Positions 42,777-52,117 of a stretch of DNA of 64,000 nucleotides are shown piece by piece (position 1 is the first letter of the stretch; every line of letters starts with the position of its first letter). The position numbers and the translations under genes are program-made. The notes below the pieces were generated by a model that saw nothing but the letters and a program-made list of their open reading frames with translations, was not told the origin of the DNA and did not search any database. Source of the DNA: Elizabethkingia bruuniana (lineage in GTDB: Bacteria > Bacteroidota > Bacteroidia > Flavobacteriales > Weeksellaceae); assembly GCF_002024805.1 (NCBI RefSeq), contig NZ_CP014337.1, forward strand, positions 2,418,001 to 2,482,000, read 5' to 3'.

Positions 42777-44903
42777 TTATTTATTAATTCCTTCTAATTT
42801 GAACATAAAAGCATATACTAAGGCAACATCTTTCAGATAATCGAATCTTCCTGAAGCTCCGCCATGACCATAGTCCATATCGGTTTTCAGCATCAGTACA
42901 TTTTTATCCGTTTTCATATCTCTCAATCTCGCCACCCATTTCGCAGGTTCAAAATACTGTACCTGAGAATCGTGTAAACCTGTAGTGACCAAAAGATTAG
43001 GATAGTTTTTCTTTTCTACATTCTCGTATGGAGAATAAGACTTCATATAGAAATAAGCTTCTTTATTATTAGGATTCCCCCACTCATCATATTCATTTGT
43101 GGTTAACGGAATACTTTCATCCATCATTGTATTCACAACATCTACAAACGGAACCTGAGAAATTACACCATTCCACAGTTCGGGTTTCATATTTACAACA
43201 GCTCCCATTAACAGACCTCCGGCGCTTCCACCCTGAGCGTACAAATGTTTTGGAGAAGTATATTTTTGGTTCACCAGATATTCTCCGGCATCAATAAAAT
43301 CGGTAAAAGTATTTTTCTTTTTCATCATTTTACCGTCTTCATACCACTGTCTTCCCATCTCCTGTCCACCGCGGATATGTGCTATGGCATAAGCAAATCC
43401 TCTGTCCAGAAGGCTTAATCTTGTACTGCTGAATGTGGCATCCATAGAACTTCCGTAGGAACCATAAGCGTATAAAAGCAAAGGAGACTTTCCGTCTTTC
43501 TTGTAGCCTTTCTTATAAACAATGGAAATCGGAATTTTAGTCCCGTCTTTTGCTGTAGCAAAAAGTCTTTCGGTTTCATAGTTATTTTTGTCATAACCAC
43601 CTAAGACTTCCTGTTGTTTCAATAATATTCTTTTTCCCGTTTTCAAATTTTGTTCAAACTGAGAACTCGGCGTAATCATAGAAGTATAACCGAAACGGAA
43701 ATTATCGGTATTATATTCCGGATTTCCGGAGGAATAAACGGTATATGCAGGTTCATCAAATTTCAGAAACTCTTTTTTACCGGTTTTTCTGTCATATATT
43801 ACCAGTTGTGAAAGTCCATTTTGTCTTTCACTAAATACCAGATAATTTTTGAATTCTGTAATCCCTTGCATTAGCACATCTTTTCTGTGCGGGATAAAGT
43901 CTTTCCAGTTTTCAACTCCGGTTTTGTCCAAAGGAGTCTCTACAACTTTAAAGTTTAAAGCATCTTTGTTGGTTGTAACTAGAAATCTGTCTTCCAATGG
44001 CGTAACATCATATATTACATCTTTCATTCTCGGCTGGAAAACTTTGAATGTTCCTGCAGGATTATCTGCATCCAGATATCTTATTTCGGAAGAGGTTGTA
44101 GCCCCTGAAGAGATCATAATGAATTTCTCATTCTTGGATTTTCCAACTCCGATATAGTTACTTTTATCTTTTTCTTCATAAACCAATACATCCTTTGAAG
44201 GATCGGTTCCTAAGCTGTGTCTGAAAATTTTCTCTGTTAAAAGTGTTTCGGGATTTTTAGCTGTATAGAAAATAGTCTTATTATCATTGGCCCATGTTGC
44301 AGATCCCGTTGTATTGATTATCCCTAAATCTGTTGTTTTACCTGTAGATAAGTCTTTCAGAAAAAGTTTATACTGTCTTCTGGATACATCATCTACCCCA
44401 TAAATCATTTTCATATTATCGGGGCTTATACTAAATCCTGATGCAGCATAGTAGGCATGTCCCTCTGCAAGTTTGTCTACATCTAAGAGTACTTCCTCGG
44501 GAGCTTTCAGGTCACCTTTCTTCCGGCAGTATTTAAAATATTGCTTACCAGCGTCTGTACGGGTATAATAGTAATAACCATTTCTGAAAACAGGAACAGA
44601 CTCATCTTTTTCCTTGATGCGGTTCTTCATTTCCTGGAAAAGTTTTTCTCTGAAAGGCTCCGTATCCTTCATCATCCCTGTCCAGTAAGTATTTTCAGCT
44701 TTCAGATAGTCTACAACTTTTTCGGAGTTAGCTCCTTTTTTGAAGTAATCTATCATCCAGTAATAAGGGTCACTTACTTTATCACCGTGAATTTCCCGTA
44801 TGTGTTCCTGCTTTTCGGCAACTGGTGCTTTTATATCAGGAAATTGCTGAGCCTGAAGTATAGTCGTACTCATAAGTATTAATCCTAAGTATTTATTTTT
44901 CAT
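42777..44903 (-). CDS. Prolyl oligopeptidase-family serine peptidase, oligopeptidase B-like (S9A)
   Basis: 708 residues with a signal peptide (MKNKYLGLILMSTTILQAQ), so periplasmic or secreted. An N-terminal seven-bladed propeller (about 80-430) precedes an alpha/beta hydrolase domain with LLYAYGSYGSSMDATFSSTRLSLLDRGFAYAIAHIRGGQEMGRQWYEDGK, nucleophile Ser in GGSAGG, and catalytic His in MDYGHGGASGR. The IRGGQEMGRQWYE block and DSQVQYFEPAKWVARLR favour oligopeptidase B (cleavage after Arg/Lys) over the well-known prolyl endopeptidase of this genus. Gap to tpiA is 22 bases. Confidence 0.92.
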   Translation of the reverse strand: MKNKYLGLILMSTTILQAQQFPDIKAPVAEKQEHIREIHGDKVSDPYYWMIDYFKKGANSEKVVDYLKAENTYWTGMMKDTEPFREKLFQEMKNRIKEKDESVPVFRNGYYYYTRTDAGKQYFKYCRKKGDLKAPEEVLLDVDKLAEGHAYYAASGFSISPDNMKMIYGVDDVSRRQYKLFLKDLSTGKTTDLGIINTTGSATWANDNKTIFYTAKNPETLLTEKIFRHSLGTDPSKDVLVYEEKDKSNYIGVGKSKNEKFIMISSGATTSSEIRYLDADNPAGTFKVFQPRMKDVIYDVTPLEDRFLVTTNKDALNFKVVETPLDKTGVENWKDFIPHRKDVLMQGITEFKNYLVFSERQNGLSQLVIYDRKTGKKEFLKFDEPAYTVYSSGNPEYNTDNFRFGYTSMITPSSQFEQNLKTGKRILLKQQEVLGGYDKNNYETERLFATAKDGTKIPISIVYKKGYKKDGKSPLLLYAYGSYGSSMDATFSSTRLSLLDRGFAYAIAHIRGGQEMGRQWYEDGKMMKKKNTFTDFIDAGEYLVNQKYTSPKHLYAQGGSAGGLLMGAVVNMKPELWNGVISQVPFVDVVNTMMDESIPLTTNEYDEWGNPNNKEAYFYMKSYSPYENVEKKNYPNLLVTTGLHDSQVQYFEPAKWVARLRDMKTDKNVLMLKTDMDYGHGGASGRFDYLKDVALVYAFMFKLEGINK

Positions 44904-44936
44904 ATATTCGCTTTTGGTGTTGTGTTTTGTCTTGTA

Positions 44937-45290
44937 TTATTTCATCTTCCAGATAGATTTCATCGAGGAATAAAACTGGTGTTCTTCTTCGCTCACCTCA
45001 TCGTTTGCTTTAATTAGTTTTTTAGCAAACTGACGAAAATCTTTTCTTTCTTTTTCTGTAGAATCATCATAAAAGCACTGTGCATGGAATTCAAAATGTT
45101 TCTCCCATTCACCAGGGCTTAGATTGGCTATTATTTCTGTTTCAGCATCAAGGCTTACAAAGAAAGGAAACTCATCTTCTATATATTCTTTAATTACTTT
45201 TTCTTCTCCCGGATGAAATTTATAATCTACAGCAGAAAGAATCATTAAAAGATGATATCCTGCGATTGATTTGTTCGATTTATGTGTCAT
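44937..45290 (-). CDS. TerB-like domain protein
   Basis: 117 residues from ATG 45290 (frame open to 45311). The all-helical sequence KSIAGYHLLMILSAVDYKFHPGEEKVIKEYIEDEF, with acidic metal-binding-like positions, matches TerB-like (tellurite-resistance-related) helical bundles in outline. Such domains are common in Bacteroidetes and their function is unknown; tellurite resistance should not be inferred. It lies 33 bases before the oligopeptidase gene in the same direction. Confidence 0.65.
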   Translation of the reverse strand: MTHKSNKSIAGYHLLMILSAVDYKFHPGEEKVIKEYIEDEFPFFVSLDAETEIIANLSPGEWEKHFEFHAQCFYDDSTEKERKDFRQFAKKLIKANDEVSEEEHQFYSSMKSIWKMK

Positions 45291-45335
45291 TTTTATATGT
45301 TTCTTTTTCAAATTTAGTTATTAAAATTCCATCTT

Positions 45336-46805
45336 CTATCTTTCTAAAGAAAAATTAGGAATTAAACCCGGACGTTGAGATTCATTGGCTACTTTCCATG
45401 AAGTTCTGTACATCCATTCTGTCATCTTATACAGTTTTTTGTAATTGATATTTTCCGACTCGTCCTGAGGGGTATGGTACTGATTGTGCAAAACACTGGT
45501 AAAAAACAATGCCGGAATTCCAATCCTTGCATATGGAAGATGATCACTTCTGAAGTAAAAATATTCAGCATGTTCAGGAGAATCCCAATCTTTCAGGTAT
45601 CTGAATTTTGTTCCTTCATTATTAGCCTCTTCAGCCATTTTCACAAGCTCTTCGGAATTTTTATGCGGAGTATTTCCGCCTAATAAAGCTGCTTCATCAT
45701 TACTATTCCTCCCGATCATATCCCCGTTCAGTACAGCAACGATTTGCTCTTTTGGAACTACAGGATGTGATGCATGCCATCTGGATCCCAATAATCCTCT
45801 TTCTTCAGCACCATGAAATACAAAAAGAATACTTCTTTTACCAGGCTGCAGTTTATAGGCTCTTACCATTGCCAGCATGGCAACACAGGTACTGGCATTA
45901 TCATCCGCACCATTATAAATTGTATCATTCTTTACAGGATGCCGTATTCCATCATGATCCTGGTGGCCGCTAATCAGAACGTATTCATTTTTTAATTTCG
46001 GATCTGTGCCTTCTATTTTGCCGATAACGTTTACAGAAGGATATCTGTAAGTTTCAGTCATCAGATTTAATGAAACTTTAGTACTATTTTTCAACTGGTC
46101 TGCATCAGATTTTCTAATCCATACAACAGGCATATTGTTCTCTACTTTCTCTCTCAGACCTTCAACACCATACAATCCTCTTGTCATTTGCGGATATACT
46201 TCTACCCAGCTTTTTTCAGCAATGTCATCGGTAATAAATATAATAGCCTTTGCCCCAAGCTTAAAAGCTGTATTATAATATTTTGCTTTTACAAATCCCG
46301 GATACCGTCTCTGGAAAAGAAACATATCTTGTTTTATCCCTTTTGCCGAACTGTTGACAACAAGAACTTTTCCTTTAATATTTAATTTTTGTAAGTCTTC
46401 CGGTTCTGCATTTCCGGCATATAACATATCAGCATTGATATTAGCATTTACGGGTTCCGTTACCAGAAAGTCTTTCCATAATTTTAAATCACGATCTCCA
46501 ATCTTCAGACTGCTCTGTGGAGACACCTGGTGTCTGTACATTTCATAAAACTGAAAAAAAGTTCCGTTATCTCCTGCGGGTTTCATTCCGGACTCACTGG
46601 CTTTATTAGCCAGCCACATAGATACCTTAAGTTCATCCAGAGTTCCCGCTTCCCTGCCACGAAATTGATCCGCAGCAATCTCGAACATATCTGTTCTAAG
46701 ATCTGATTCTTTGATAGCTGAAACCAACGGATTTTTATACTGTTGTGCATTGCCCAGACAAAAAAACGCCAGACCAATAACCACTTGTAAATATTTCTTT
46801 TTCAT
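45336..46805 (-). CDS. M28-family zinc peptidase, exported
   Basis: 489 residues with signal peptide MKKKYLQVVIGLAFFCLGNAQ. A PA-type insert (about 120-235) precedes the M28 catalytic domain (about 245-480). Zinc ligands are seen in SGHQDHDG, NGADDNAST, the catalytic-acid and bridging region FHGAEERGLLGSR, LNGDMIGRN and the last His in NQYHTPQDE. It is an aminopeptidase or carboxypeptidase acting on peptides outside the cytoplasm. It lies in a minus-strand series with another peptidase, together suited to peptide scavenging. Confidence 0.92.
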   Translation of the reverse strand: MKKKYLQVVIGLAFFCLGNAQQYKNPLVSAIKESDLRTDMFEIAADQFRGREAGTLDELKVSMWLANKASESGMKPAGDNGTFFQFYEMYRHQVSPQSSLKIGDRDLKLWKDFLVTEPVNANINADMLYAGNAEPEDLQKLNIKGKVLVVNSSAKGIKQDMFLFQRRYPGFVKAKYYNTAFKLGAKAIIFITDDIAEKSWVEVYPQMTRGLYGVEGLREKVENNMPVVWIRKSDADQLKNSTKVSLNLMTETYRYPSVNVIGKIEGTDPKLKNEYVLISGHQDHDGIRHPVKNDTIYNGADDNASTCVAMLAMVRAYKLQPGKRSILFVFHGAEERGLLGSRWHASHPVVPKEQIVAVLNGDMIGRNSNDEAALLGGNTPHKNSEELVKMAEEANNEGTKFRYLKDWDSPEHAEYFYFRSDHLPYARIGIPALFFTSVLHNQYHTPQDESENINYKKLYKMTEWMYRTSWKVANESQRPGLIPNFSLER

Positions 46806-46856
46806 TCTGTTAATTAAACCTGGTTACTATGTAAAATATCAGAGCCATCAAGATTC

Positions 46857-47942
46857 TTAATTATTAAAATAATCTTTTGCTTCCTGCTTGAAAACAATTT
46901 TTCCGTTTTCCAGAATCAGTACAAAAGGATTGCTTCGTGCAATAGTTTTTATAGCTGTACCATCCATCGTACCATGTGGCACTTTGGTAAAGGTATTTTC
47001 TTGTGTAGAAACCGCATATACTTTAGACTTTCTGCTTAGAAGTCCGTTTTCAATTTTGTTAATCATTTCCTTCGATAGTTTTTCAGGCTTATAGGTAAAG
47101 ATCATTATAATTCTTGGTTCATTAAGGATCTGCTCAGTAACATCCTGTCCGTCTGAATCTGTAATCTTAAAGTTTTTAATAGTAGAATCGTAACCTTGCT
47201 TTTTCAGTTTCTCCTTAGTCTTATCAGACTCTATCTGCCAGGTTTCATCTTTCCAGATATTGGTAGAAAGATAGTCGTTCTGTGACATTGTTTTCTCTTC
47301 TCCTGTCTTCGTATTTTTCAGGGTATAGAAAACTTCGTATTCGGAAGGATTAGCTTCTATTTTCGCTTTTTCAGCTTTCAGATCTGTATCGATTTTATAA
47401 TCTCTGAAGTCTATGTAAGGTTCTCCCAGTATCCCTTTCAATATAATAACAGTAAGGAAAATACAGCTTAACAAAAACAACGTCATTCGTGGGAAACCAC
47501 TTTTCAGAAAATGTACTTTATTGCTTTCGTCATTTTTATACATTTTAAGCAATATCGCTATCAGTACCAACAATACCATGTCCTTTGTAAAAGAGGTCCA
47601 TGGTGTCATTTTCAGCGCATCACCAAAACAGCCACAATCCGTTACTACATTGAAGTATGCAGAATAGAAAGTAAGGAAAGCAAAGAATATACAGATGATA
47701 AGAAGTGAGAGTAATGTACGTTTTACTCTTATTTTCAGTAACAGCAAAACGCCTAACAGAAGCTCTACTGTAACGACTATTATAGCGATAGGCAATGCCA
47801 GTTTTTCCAGAAAAGGAATATTAAACACTGAAGGCGAGAAATACTCTTCCAGTTTAAAGGAAAATCCTACAGGATCTACTGCTTTTACAAAGCCCGATAT
47901 AATAAATATAATGGCTACAAAAACTCTGATAAATCTTTTCAT
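46857..47942 (-). CDS. BT_3928-type DoxX/MauE-like membrane protein
   Basis: 361 residues. The N-terminal four-helix DoxX/MauE-like region (1-150) contains the CGCFGD motif (residues about 100-105). One further membrane helix near 152-172 is followed by an extracytoplasmic thioredoxin-like region (PRIIMIFTYKPEKLS...). Bacteroidetes homologues are conserved near tpiA and DUF1599, as here. MauE relatives support disulfide chemistry, so a periplasmic redox role is plausible but unproven. Confidence 0.85.
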   Translation of the reverse strand: MKRFIRVFVAIIFIISGFVKAVDPVGFSFKLEEYFSPSVFNIPFLEKLALPIAIIVVTVELLLGVLLLLKIRVKRTLLSLLIICIFFAFLTFYSAYFNVVTDCGCFGDALKMTPWTSFTKDMVLLVLIAILLKMYKNDESNKVHFLKSGFPRMTLFLLSCIFLTVIILKGILGEPYIDFRDYKIDTDLKAEKAKIEANPSEYEVFYTLKNTKTGEEKTMSQNDYLSTNIWKDETWQIESDKTKEKLKKQGYDSTIKNFKITDSDGQDVTEQILNEPRIIMIFTYKPEKLSKEMINKIENGLLSRKSKVYAVSTQENTFTKVPHGTMDGTAIKTIARSNPFVLILENGKIVFKQEAKDYFNN

Positions 47943-47983
47943 CTTATATAATTATGGTGTTTAATAAATTTTAGTTCAGCTAA

Positions 47984-48520
47984 CTAATCTTTCATTTTGA
48001 TGAGACAGAAAACGGCATAGTTCAGCATATCGAAATAGTTGGCATCTAAACCTTCGGAAACTAAAGTTTTTCCTTTGTTATCTTCAATCTGTTTTGTTCT
48101 CAGTACTTTTTGGTAGATCAAATCCGTAATAGAAGAAATGCGCATCTCACGCCACGCTTCTCCGTAATCATGGTTTTTACGCAGCATAAGCTCTTTGGCT
48201 TCGTTAGCATAATGATCATACAGTTGGATAATCTGTTCCTGATCATCGTCCAGCGATTCGGCAAGTCCTTTTTCAAGCTGAATTAATCCAATAATAGAAT
48301 AGTTAACGATAGCAATGAATTCTCCCCTTTCGTCTTCATCTACCATTTTTACTGTCGTCATTTGCAGGGTACGGATACGGTTCACTTTTATGTAAATCTG
48401 ATCGGTAATAGAACTTGGGCGCAATACCCGCCACGCAGCTCCGTAATCGTGCATTTTTTTACTAAACAAATCTCTGCACTCGGAGATTATTTCATCAAAC
48501 TCAATTGCTGTATTTTGCAT
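47984..48520 (-). CDS. DUF1599 protein with an internal duplication
   Basis: 178 residues made of two related halves: SKKMHDYGAAWRVLRPSSITDQIYIKVNRI (about 18-48) and RKNHDYGEAWREMRISSITDLIYQKVLR (about 113-141). Each carries HDYGxAWR, a likely nucleotide- or metal-binding signature of the DUF1599 (nucleotide modification-associated) family. Its reaction is unknown. It starts the minus-strand series leading to tpiA and prmA and is divergent from folP. Confidence 0.9.
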   Translation of the reverse strand: MQNTAIEFDEIISECRDLFSKKMHDYGAAWRVLRPSSITDQIYIKVNRIRTLQMTTVKMVDEDERGEFIAIVNYSIIGLIQLEKGLAESLDDDQEQIIQLYDHYANEAKELMLRKNHDYGEAWREMRISSITDLIYQKVLRTKQIEDNKGKTLVSEGLDANYFDMLNYAVFCLIKMKD

Positions 48521-48538
48521 AAATTAGCGTTGTAATGC

Positions 48539-48546
48539 CAAAGATA
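48539..48546 (-). promoter_or_regulatory. -7 box of the DUF1599...prmA series
   Basis: TATCTTTG on the minus strand, a perfect TAnnTTTG, 18 bases before the ATG at 48520. Confidence 0.55.
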
Positions 48547-48573
48547 CAAATTTAGCCTAAAGCGAAAAAGCTG

Positions 48574-49434
48574 ATGAACACTTATAAAAAACAACTTTCT
48601 GTAAATCATAATTTTAGTATCAATTGCCGTGGAAAATTAGTTTCCCTTGAAAAACCACTCATCATGGGAATTCTGAACCTTACTCCGGATTCTTTCTCTG
48701 ATGGCGGGCAATTTGGTCAGGAAAAAGCAGCTTTAGAACACGCTGAAAAAATGATTTCGGAAGGAGCTTCTATCATCGATATCGGACCTCAGTCTACCAA
48801 TCCTAACTCAAAGCAGATTGATGCAAAGGAGGAAATAGAACGCTTGGGTAAAGTAATCTCATTACTAAAAAAAGAGTTTCCGGAAACGCTGATATCTGTT
48901 GATACGTTTTATGCTGAGACGGTAAAATATGCAGCTGATGAGGGAATGGATATCATTAATGATATTTCAGGCGGTCAGTTTGATCCCCAAATGTTTAAAA
49001 CGGCTGCTGAAACGGGATTACCTTATATTCTCATGCATATTAATCCAAGCTTTGGAGAGATGCATGATAAAATACAGCACAAGGACATCACACTTAGTAT
49101 CAATCAGTTTTTCTCTGAAAAAGTCTGGGAGCTTACAGAACTAAGGGTACACGATATTATATTGGATCCCGGATTTGGATTCGGAAAAACAATAGAAGAC
49201 CAGTATACAATGACTGAAGAAGCTGAATATTTCGGATTCGGAAGACTTCCTTTACTTATTGGTATTTCCCGAAAATCTTTTATTTACAAATCTCTGGGCA
49301 AATCACCTTTGGAAATCGTAGAAGAAACCCAAAAGTTACATTTAAAATTACTGCATAAGGGAGCAAAAATCTTACGGGTACACGATGTTGCTGAAACTAA
49401 AAAAACAATTGATCTTTTCCTGAATAATTATTGA
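48574..49434 (+). CDS. folP: Dihydropteroate synthase
   Basis: 286 residues. It joins p-aminobenzoate to dihydropterin pyrophosphate in folate synthesis and is the sulfonamide target. The TIM-barrel markers are MGILNLTPDSFSDGGQ, IIDIGPQSTNPNSK (pterin-pyrophosphate loop), ISVDTFYAE, DIINDISGG, ILDPGFGFGKT and LLIGISRKSFI. IRVHD at the C-terminus is normal. No obvious insertion in the sulfonamide-resistance loops is seen. It is monocistronic, divergent from DUF1599. Confidence 0.96.
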   Translation: MNTYKKQLSVNHNFSINCRGKLVSLEKPLIMGILNLTPDSFSDGGQFGQEKAALEHAEKMISEGASIIDIGPQSTNPNSKQIDAKEEIERLGKVISLLKKEFPETLISVDTFYAETVKYAADEGMDIINDISGGQFDPQMFKTAAETGLPYILMHINPSFGEMHDKIQHKDITLSINQFFSEKVWELTELRVHDIILDPGFGFGKTIEDQYTMTEEAEYFGFGRLPLLIGISRKSFIYKSLGKSPLEIVEETQKLHLKLLHKGAKILRVHDVAETKKTIDLFLNNY

Positions 49435-49516
49435 TTTACTTGTTGTATTGTTAAATCGGTTAATCGTTGAATTGTTTACTCTACATTTTCTAACTCTAAT
49501 TTCTAACTTCTATTTT
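49435..49516. repeat. Low-complexity intergenic repeats downstream of folP
   Basis: Worn tandem units: TTGTTAAATCG/TTAATCGTTGAATTG at about 49444-49474, then TTTCTAACTC, TTTCTAACTTC and TATTTTC units at about 49486-49520. These look like the AT-rich intergenic repeats common in this family. Confidence 0.4.
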
Positions 49517-49987
49517 CTATTTTCCCGGAATAGGAATCTGTAGGCCATTTTTCACCGTATGCATATTGACAAAAGTTTTAAAACGTTTGATATTGGTATT
49601 ACTAAAGAATAACTGCCTTGTCAGCAATTCATATTCCTGCATTGTATTGACGACCATTACCAATACGAAATCAACTTCTCCGGTTACATAATAGCATTGC
49701 TGGATCTGAGGCACTTTGCTAAAGGTTCTCTCTATTTCGTCTATAAATTCAATTTTATCTGTATCCAGTTCTATTTCTACAAACAAAAGAATTTGGGCGC
49801 CTACTTTTTCCGAATCAATTACAGAAATATCTGATGTAATAATTTTATTTTCGCGCATCCGCTTAATACGTCGTTGTACTGCAGCTGCAGAAAGTCCTAT
49901 TCTATCGCCAATATCCCGTTGCGACGTTTGGTTATCTTTTTGTAAAATATCCAGAATCTGTAAATCGAATTTATCCAAATCTTCCAT
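49517..49987 (-). CDS. Lrp/AsnC-family transcriptional regulator
   Basis: 156 residues: HTH (DLQILDILQKDNQTSQRDIGDRIGLSAAAVQRRIKRMRE) and a C-terminal RAM ligand-binding domain (EIELDTDKIEFIDEIERTFSKVPQIQQCYYVTGEVDFVLVMVV). It senses an amino acid or related metabolite. The ATG at 49987 gives a standard Lrp N-terminus; the frame is open to 50152, but that would overlap the divergent exporter gene and is not Lrp-like. A perfect 16-bp palindrome between this gene and the exporter is the likely binding site. Confidence 0.93.
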   Translation of the reverse strand: MEDLDKFDLQILDILQKDNQTSQRDIGDRIGLSAAAVQRRIKRMRENKIITSDISVIDSEKVGAQILLFVEIELDTDKIEFIDEIERTFSKVPQIQQCYYVTGEVDFVLVMVVNTMQEYELLTRQLFFSNTNIKRFKTFVNMHTVKNGLQIPIPGK

Positions 49988-50039
49988 AAGCAGGTTTAAT
50001 ATGAAACAAAATTGCAAATAAGAGGTTAAAATTAAAGAA

Positions 50040-50055
50040 AAAACACATGTGTTTT
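50040..50055. promoter_or_regulatory. Palindrome between lrp-type gene and EamA exporter
   Basis: AAAACACATGTGTTTT, a perfect 16-bp palindrome. It lies 52 bases before the regulator start and immediately upstream of TAATTTCG (50060-50067), a near -7 box for the exporter. Likely Lrp/AsnC operator. Confidence 0.6.
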
Positions 50056-50115
50056 GAAGTAATTTCGTGAAATAAATATGACAAACTAATTTTATTCCTA
50101 ATCTTTCACAACAAA

Positions 50116-51036
50116 ATGAAAAGTACAAATACAAAAGGCTTTCTTTTAGCACTTATTGCTGCATCATTATGGGGAGTATCCGGCACCTTCGGACAATTTT
50201 TATTTCAACAGAGAGGTATTAGCGTAGAATGGATGATTACCGTCCGCATGCTTATTTCTGGTGCAATACTCTTATCGATTGGTGTATTTGGTAAAAACCC
50301 CGATTTATGGGCAGTATGGAAAGATAAAAAAGATTCAATAAAACTGGTATTATTCGGAATTACGGGTATGCTAATGGTTCAGTATACTTATTTTGCAGCT
50401 ATTAAACATTCTAATGCCGCTACTGCTACCGTATTACAATATGCGGGACCTGTAATCATAGCTGTTTACCTGGCCATTAAAAACAAAAAAGCTCCCAGAT
50501 TTATAGACTTTGTGGCCATAGCTTTTGCGGTTCTTGGTACTTTTATACTGGTAACACATGGTGACATGGGAAGACTAAATATTTCCTCTACCGCTTTATT
50601 TTTCGGTATAGCTTCAGCTTTCGCACTGGCTATTTATACTATACAGCCTATAAAGCTTCTCCATAAATATAATTCAGCGGTTATTATTGGCTGGGGAATG
50701 CTGATTGGTGGCATTGCTTTTTCCTTTGTAAAAGCTCCATGGCATGCTGAAGGGCATTGGGATACCCAAGCATATCTGTATACTGCATTTATTGTCATCT
50801 TCGGAACATTAATTCCATTCTATTTTTACCTGACAGCAGTTCAGCTAATTGGTGGTCAAAAAAGCAGTCTTCTGGCTTCCGGCGAACCACTTTCGGCAAC
50901 TATTATTGCAGTATTGTGGTTACATGTACCTTTTACTTATATCGACTGGATTGGGAGCTTACTGATCATATCTACAATATTCCTGCTGAGCTATGAAACC
51001 AAAAAGGAAAAAACCCTGCGCCTGTCTGGTACCTAA
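50116..51036 (+). CDS. EamA/DMT-family transporter
   Basis: 306 residues with ten membrane helices in two EamA repeats (about 5-138 and 150-290). The sequence starts TKGFLLALIAASLWGVSGTFGQFLF; the second repeat has ALAIYTIQPIKLLHKYNS and IPFYFYLTAVQLIGGQKSSLLASGEPLSATIIAVLWL. Such proteins export amino acids or metabolites. Divergence from an Lrp-type regulator, with a palindrome between them, is the classical layout of a regulated amino-acid exporter. Confidence 0.9.
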   Translation: MKSTNTKGFLLALIAASLWGVSGTFGQFLFQQRGISVEWMITVRMLISGAILLSIGVFGKNPDLWAVWKDKKDSIKLVLFGITGMLMVQYTYFAAIKHSNAATATVLQYAGPVIIAVYLAIKNKKAPRFIDFVAIAFAVLGTFILVTHGDMGRLNISSTALFFGIASAFALAIYTIQPIKLLHKYNSAVIIGWGMLIGGIAFSFVKAPWHAEGHWDTQAYLYTAFIVIFGTLIPFYFYLTAVQLIGGQKSSLLASGEPLSATIIAVLWLHVPFTYIDWIGSLLIISTIFLLSYETKKEKTLRLSGT

Positions 51037-51057
51037 TCTTTTAGATTAACAGAGCTT

Positions 51058-52014
51058 TTACTGACATTTTGCAACGAATACAGAACCAGAAAGTGGTTTA
51101 AAGTCCGGAACTGTTTTATTTTCAGATTTTATCCTGTCAAACTTCATTAGGACATCAGTATAATGAAAATCATCACTTTTATAATTTAAACTTTTGGATG
51201 GTGCATAAGGATTGACATAAACGTTACGTACCGGATCGTATTTGTATTGAGCTATATCTATTTTTTCGGACATATCATCATTAGTATTGTAAGCATAATT
51301 GACAAGTTTAACATCTGTACTATAAGCCATATCAAAAGAGTCTTCTAAAAACTGCAGTTCTTTTTCATTTTTAAAGAATTCTTTTAAATTCTGCTTTTTG
51401 ATAATCTTACTATCTGTATCAAATAAAGATTTTAATCCTTCTTTTTTTATTTCAAACCGGAATGGATTATGATAAAGATTAGGACTCATATACTGTACAA
51501 TAAAATCATTATAACCTGCTGTCTGAAAATGCTGCATCATATTCTGCACTTGCAGCTGATAAGGATTGTCTGATTTCGTCTGATCTATAAAAGTCAGAAT
51601 TTCGGGAAGCTCTTTGGAACGATGTATATAAGGATAGTCAAAACAGTTTGCTTCCTCATTAAAAAAACGCTTCATTTTATTCGGAAAGACACCTACATAA
51701 ATATCATTAGCAGAGTCGTTTCCGGAAATCATTAACCGCATTCCGCCTTTTATATCCGGATTTTTTCTTGCATAAAGATAAAACGGAGCATCAGGATTTT
51801 TAGGAGTCAATGTTATTGTATTTTTATCAATACCCCATGTCCCTTTTATCAGAGTACCCATTGCAACAACTAAAAAGGTATTGTCTTTTTTGATAATAAA
51901 AGAAGTACCCCCTCCATTATAGACTCCTTCAACATCTGTATTCTTATATTGAGCCGGGATTAGTGCACCTGACATCAAAAAAAATATAACATATAACCTT
52001 ATCATAATTTTCAT
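51058..52014 (-). CDS. Exported protein of unknown function
   Basis: 318 residues from ATG 52014, giving a signal peptide (MKIMIRLYVIFFLMSGALIPAQ); the frame is open to 52071. Residues 27-75 (GVYNGGGTSFIIKKDNTFLVVAMGTLIKGTWGIDKNTITLTPKN) look like a lipocalin-like or META-like beta region. The rest is mixed, with many Asn, Lys and Tyr. No family recognised. It ends in a single Cys (AKCQ). It is monocistronic and convergent with the EamA gene. Confidence 0.65.
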   Translation of the reverse strand: MKIMIRLYVIFFLMSGALIPAQYKNTDVEGVYNGGGTSFIIKKDNTFLVVAMGTLIKGTWGIDKNTITLTPKNPDAPFYLYARKNPDIKGGMRLMISGNDSANDIYVGVFPNKMKRFFNEEANCFDYPYIHRSKELPEILTFIDQTKSDNPYQLQVQNMMQHFQTAGYNDFIVQYMSPNLYHNPFRFEIKKEGLKSLFDTDSKIIKKQNLKEFFKNEKELQFLEDSFDMAYSTDVKLVNYAYNTNDDMSEKIDIAQYKYDPVRNVYVNPYAPSKSLNYKSDDFHYTDVLMKFDRIKSENKTVPDFKPLSGSVFVAKCQ

Positions 52015-52117
52015 ACACTTGCTTTTGATTAAATATATTGTTTTTTTATATACTCTGGCTGCTAAAAACAATATATTTATTCCGCATAAAGCCTGTATTT
52101 TAATTTAAATATTTTGT

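Noticed and set aside
49988-50152. 55-residue N-terminal extension of the Lrp-type regulator
   Set aside because: Overlaps the divergent EamA gene and the palindrome, and Lrp proteins begin at the HTH.
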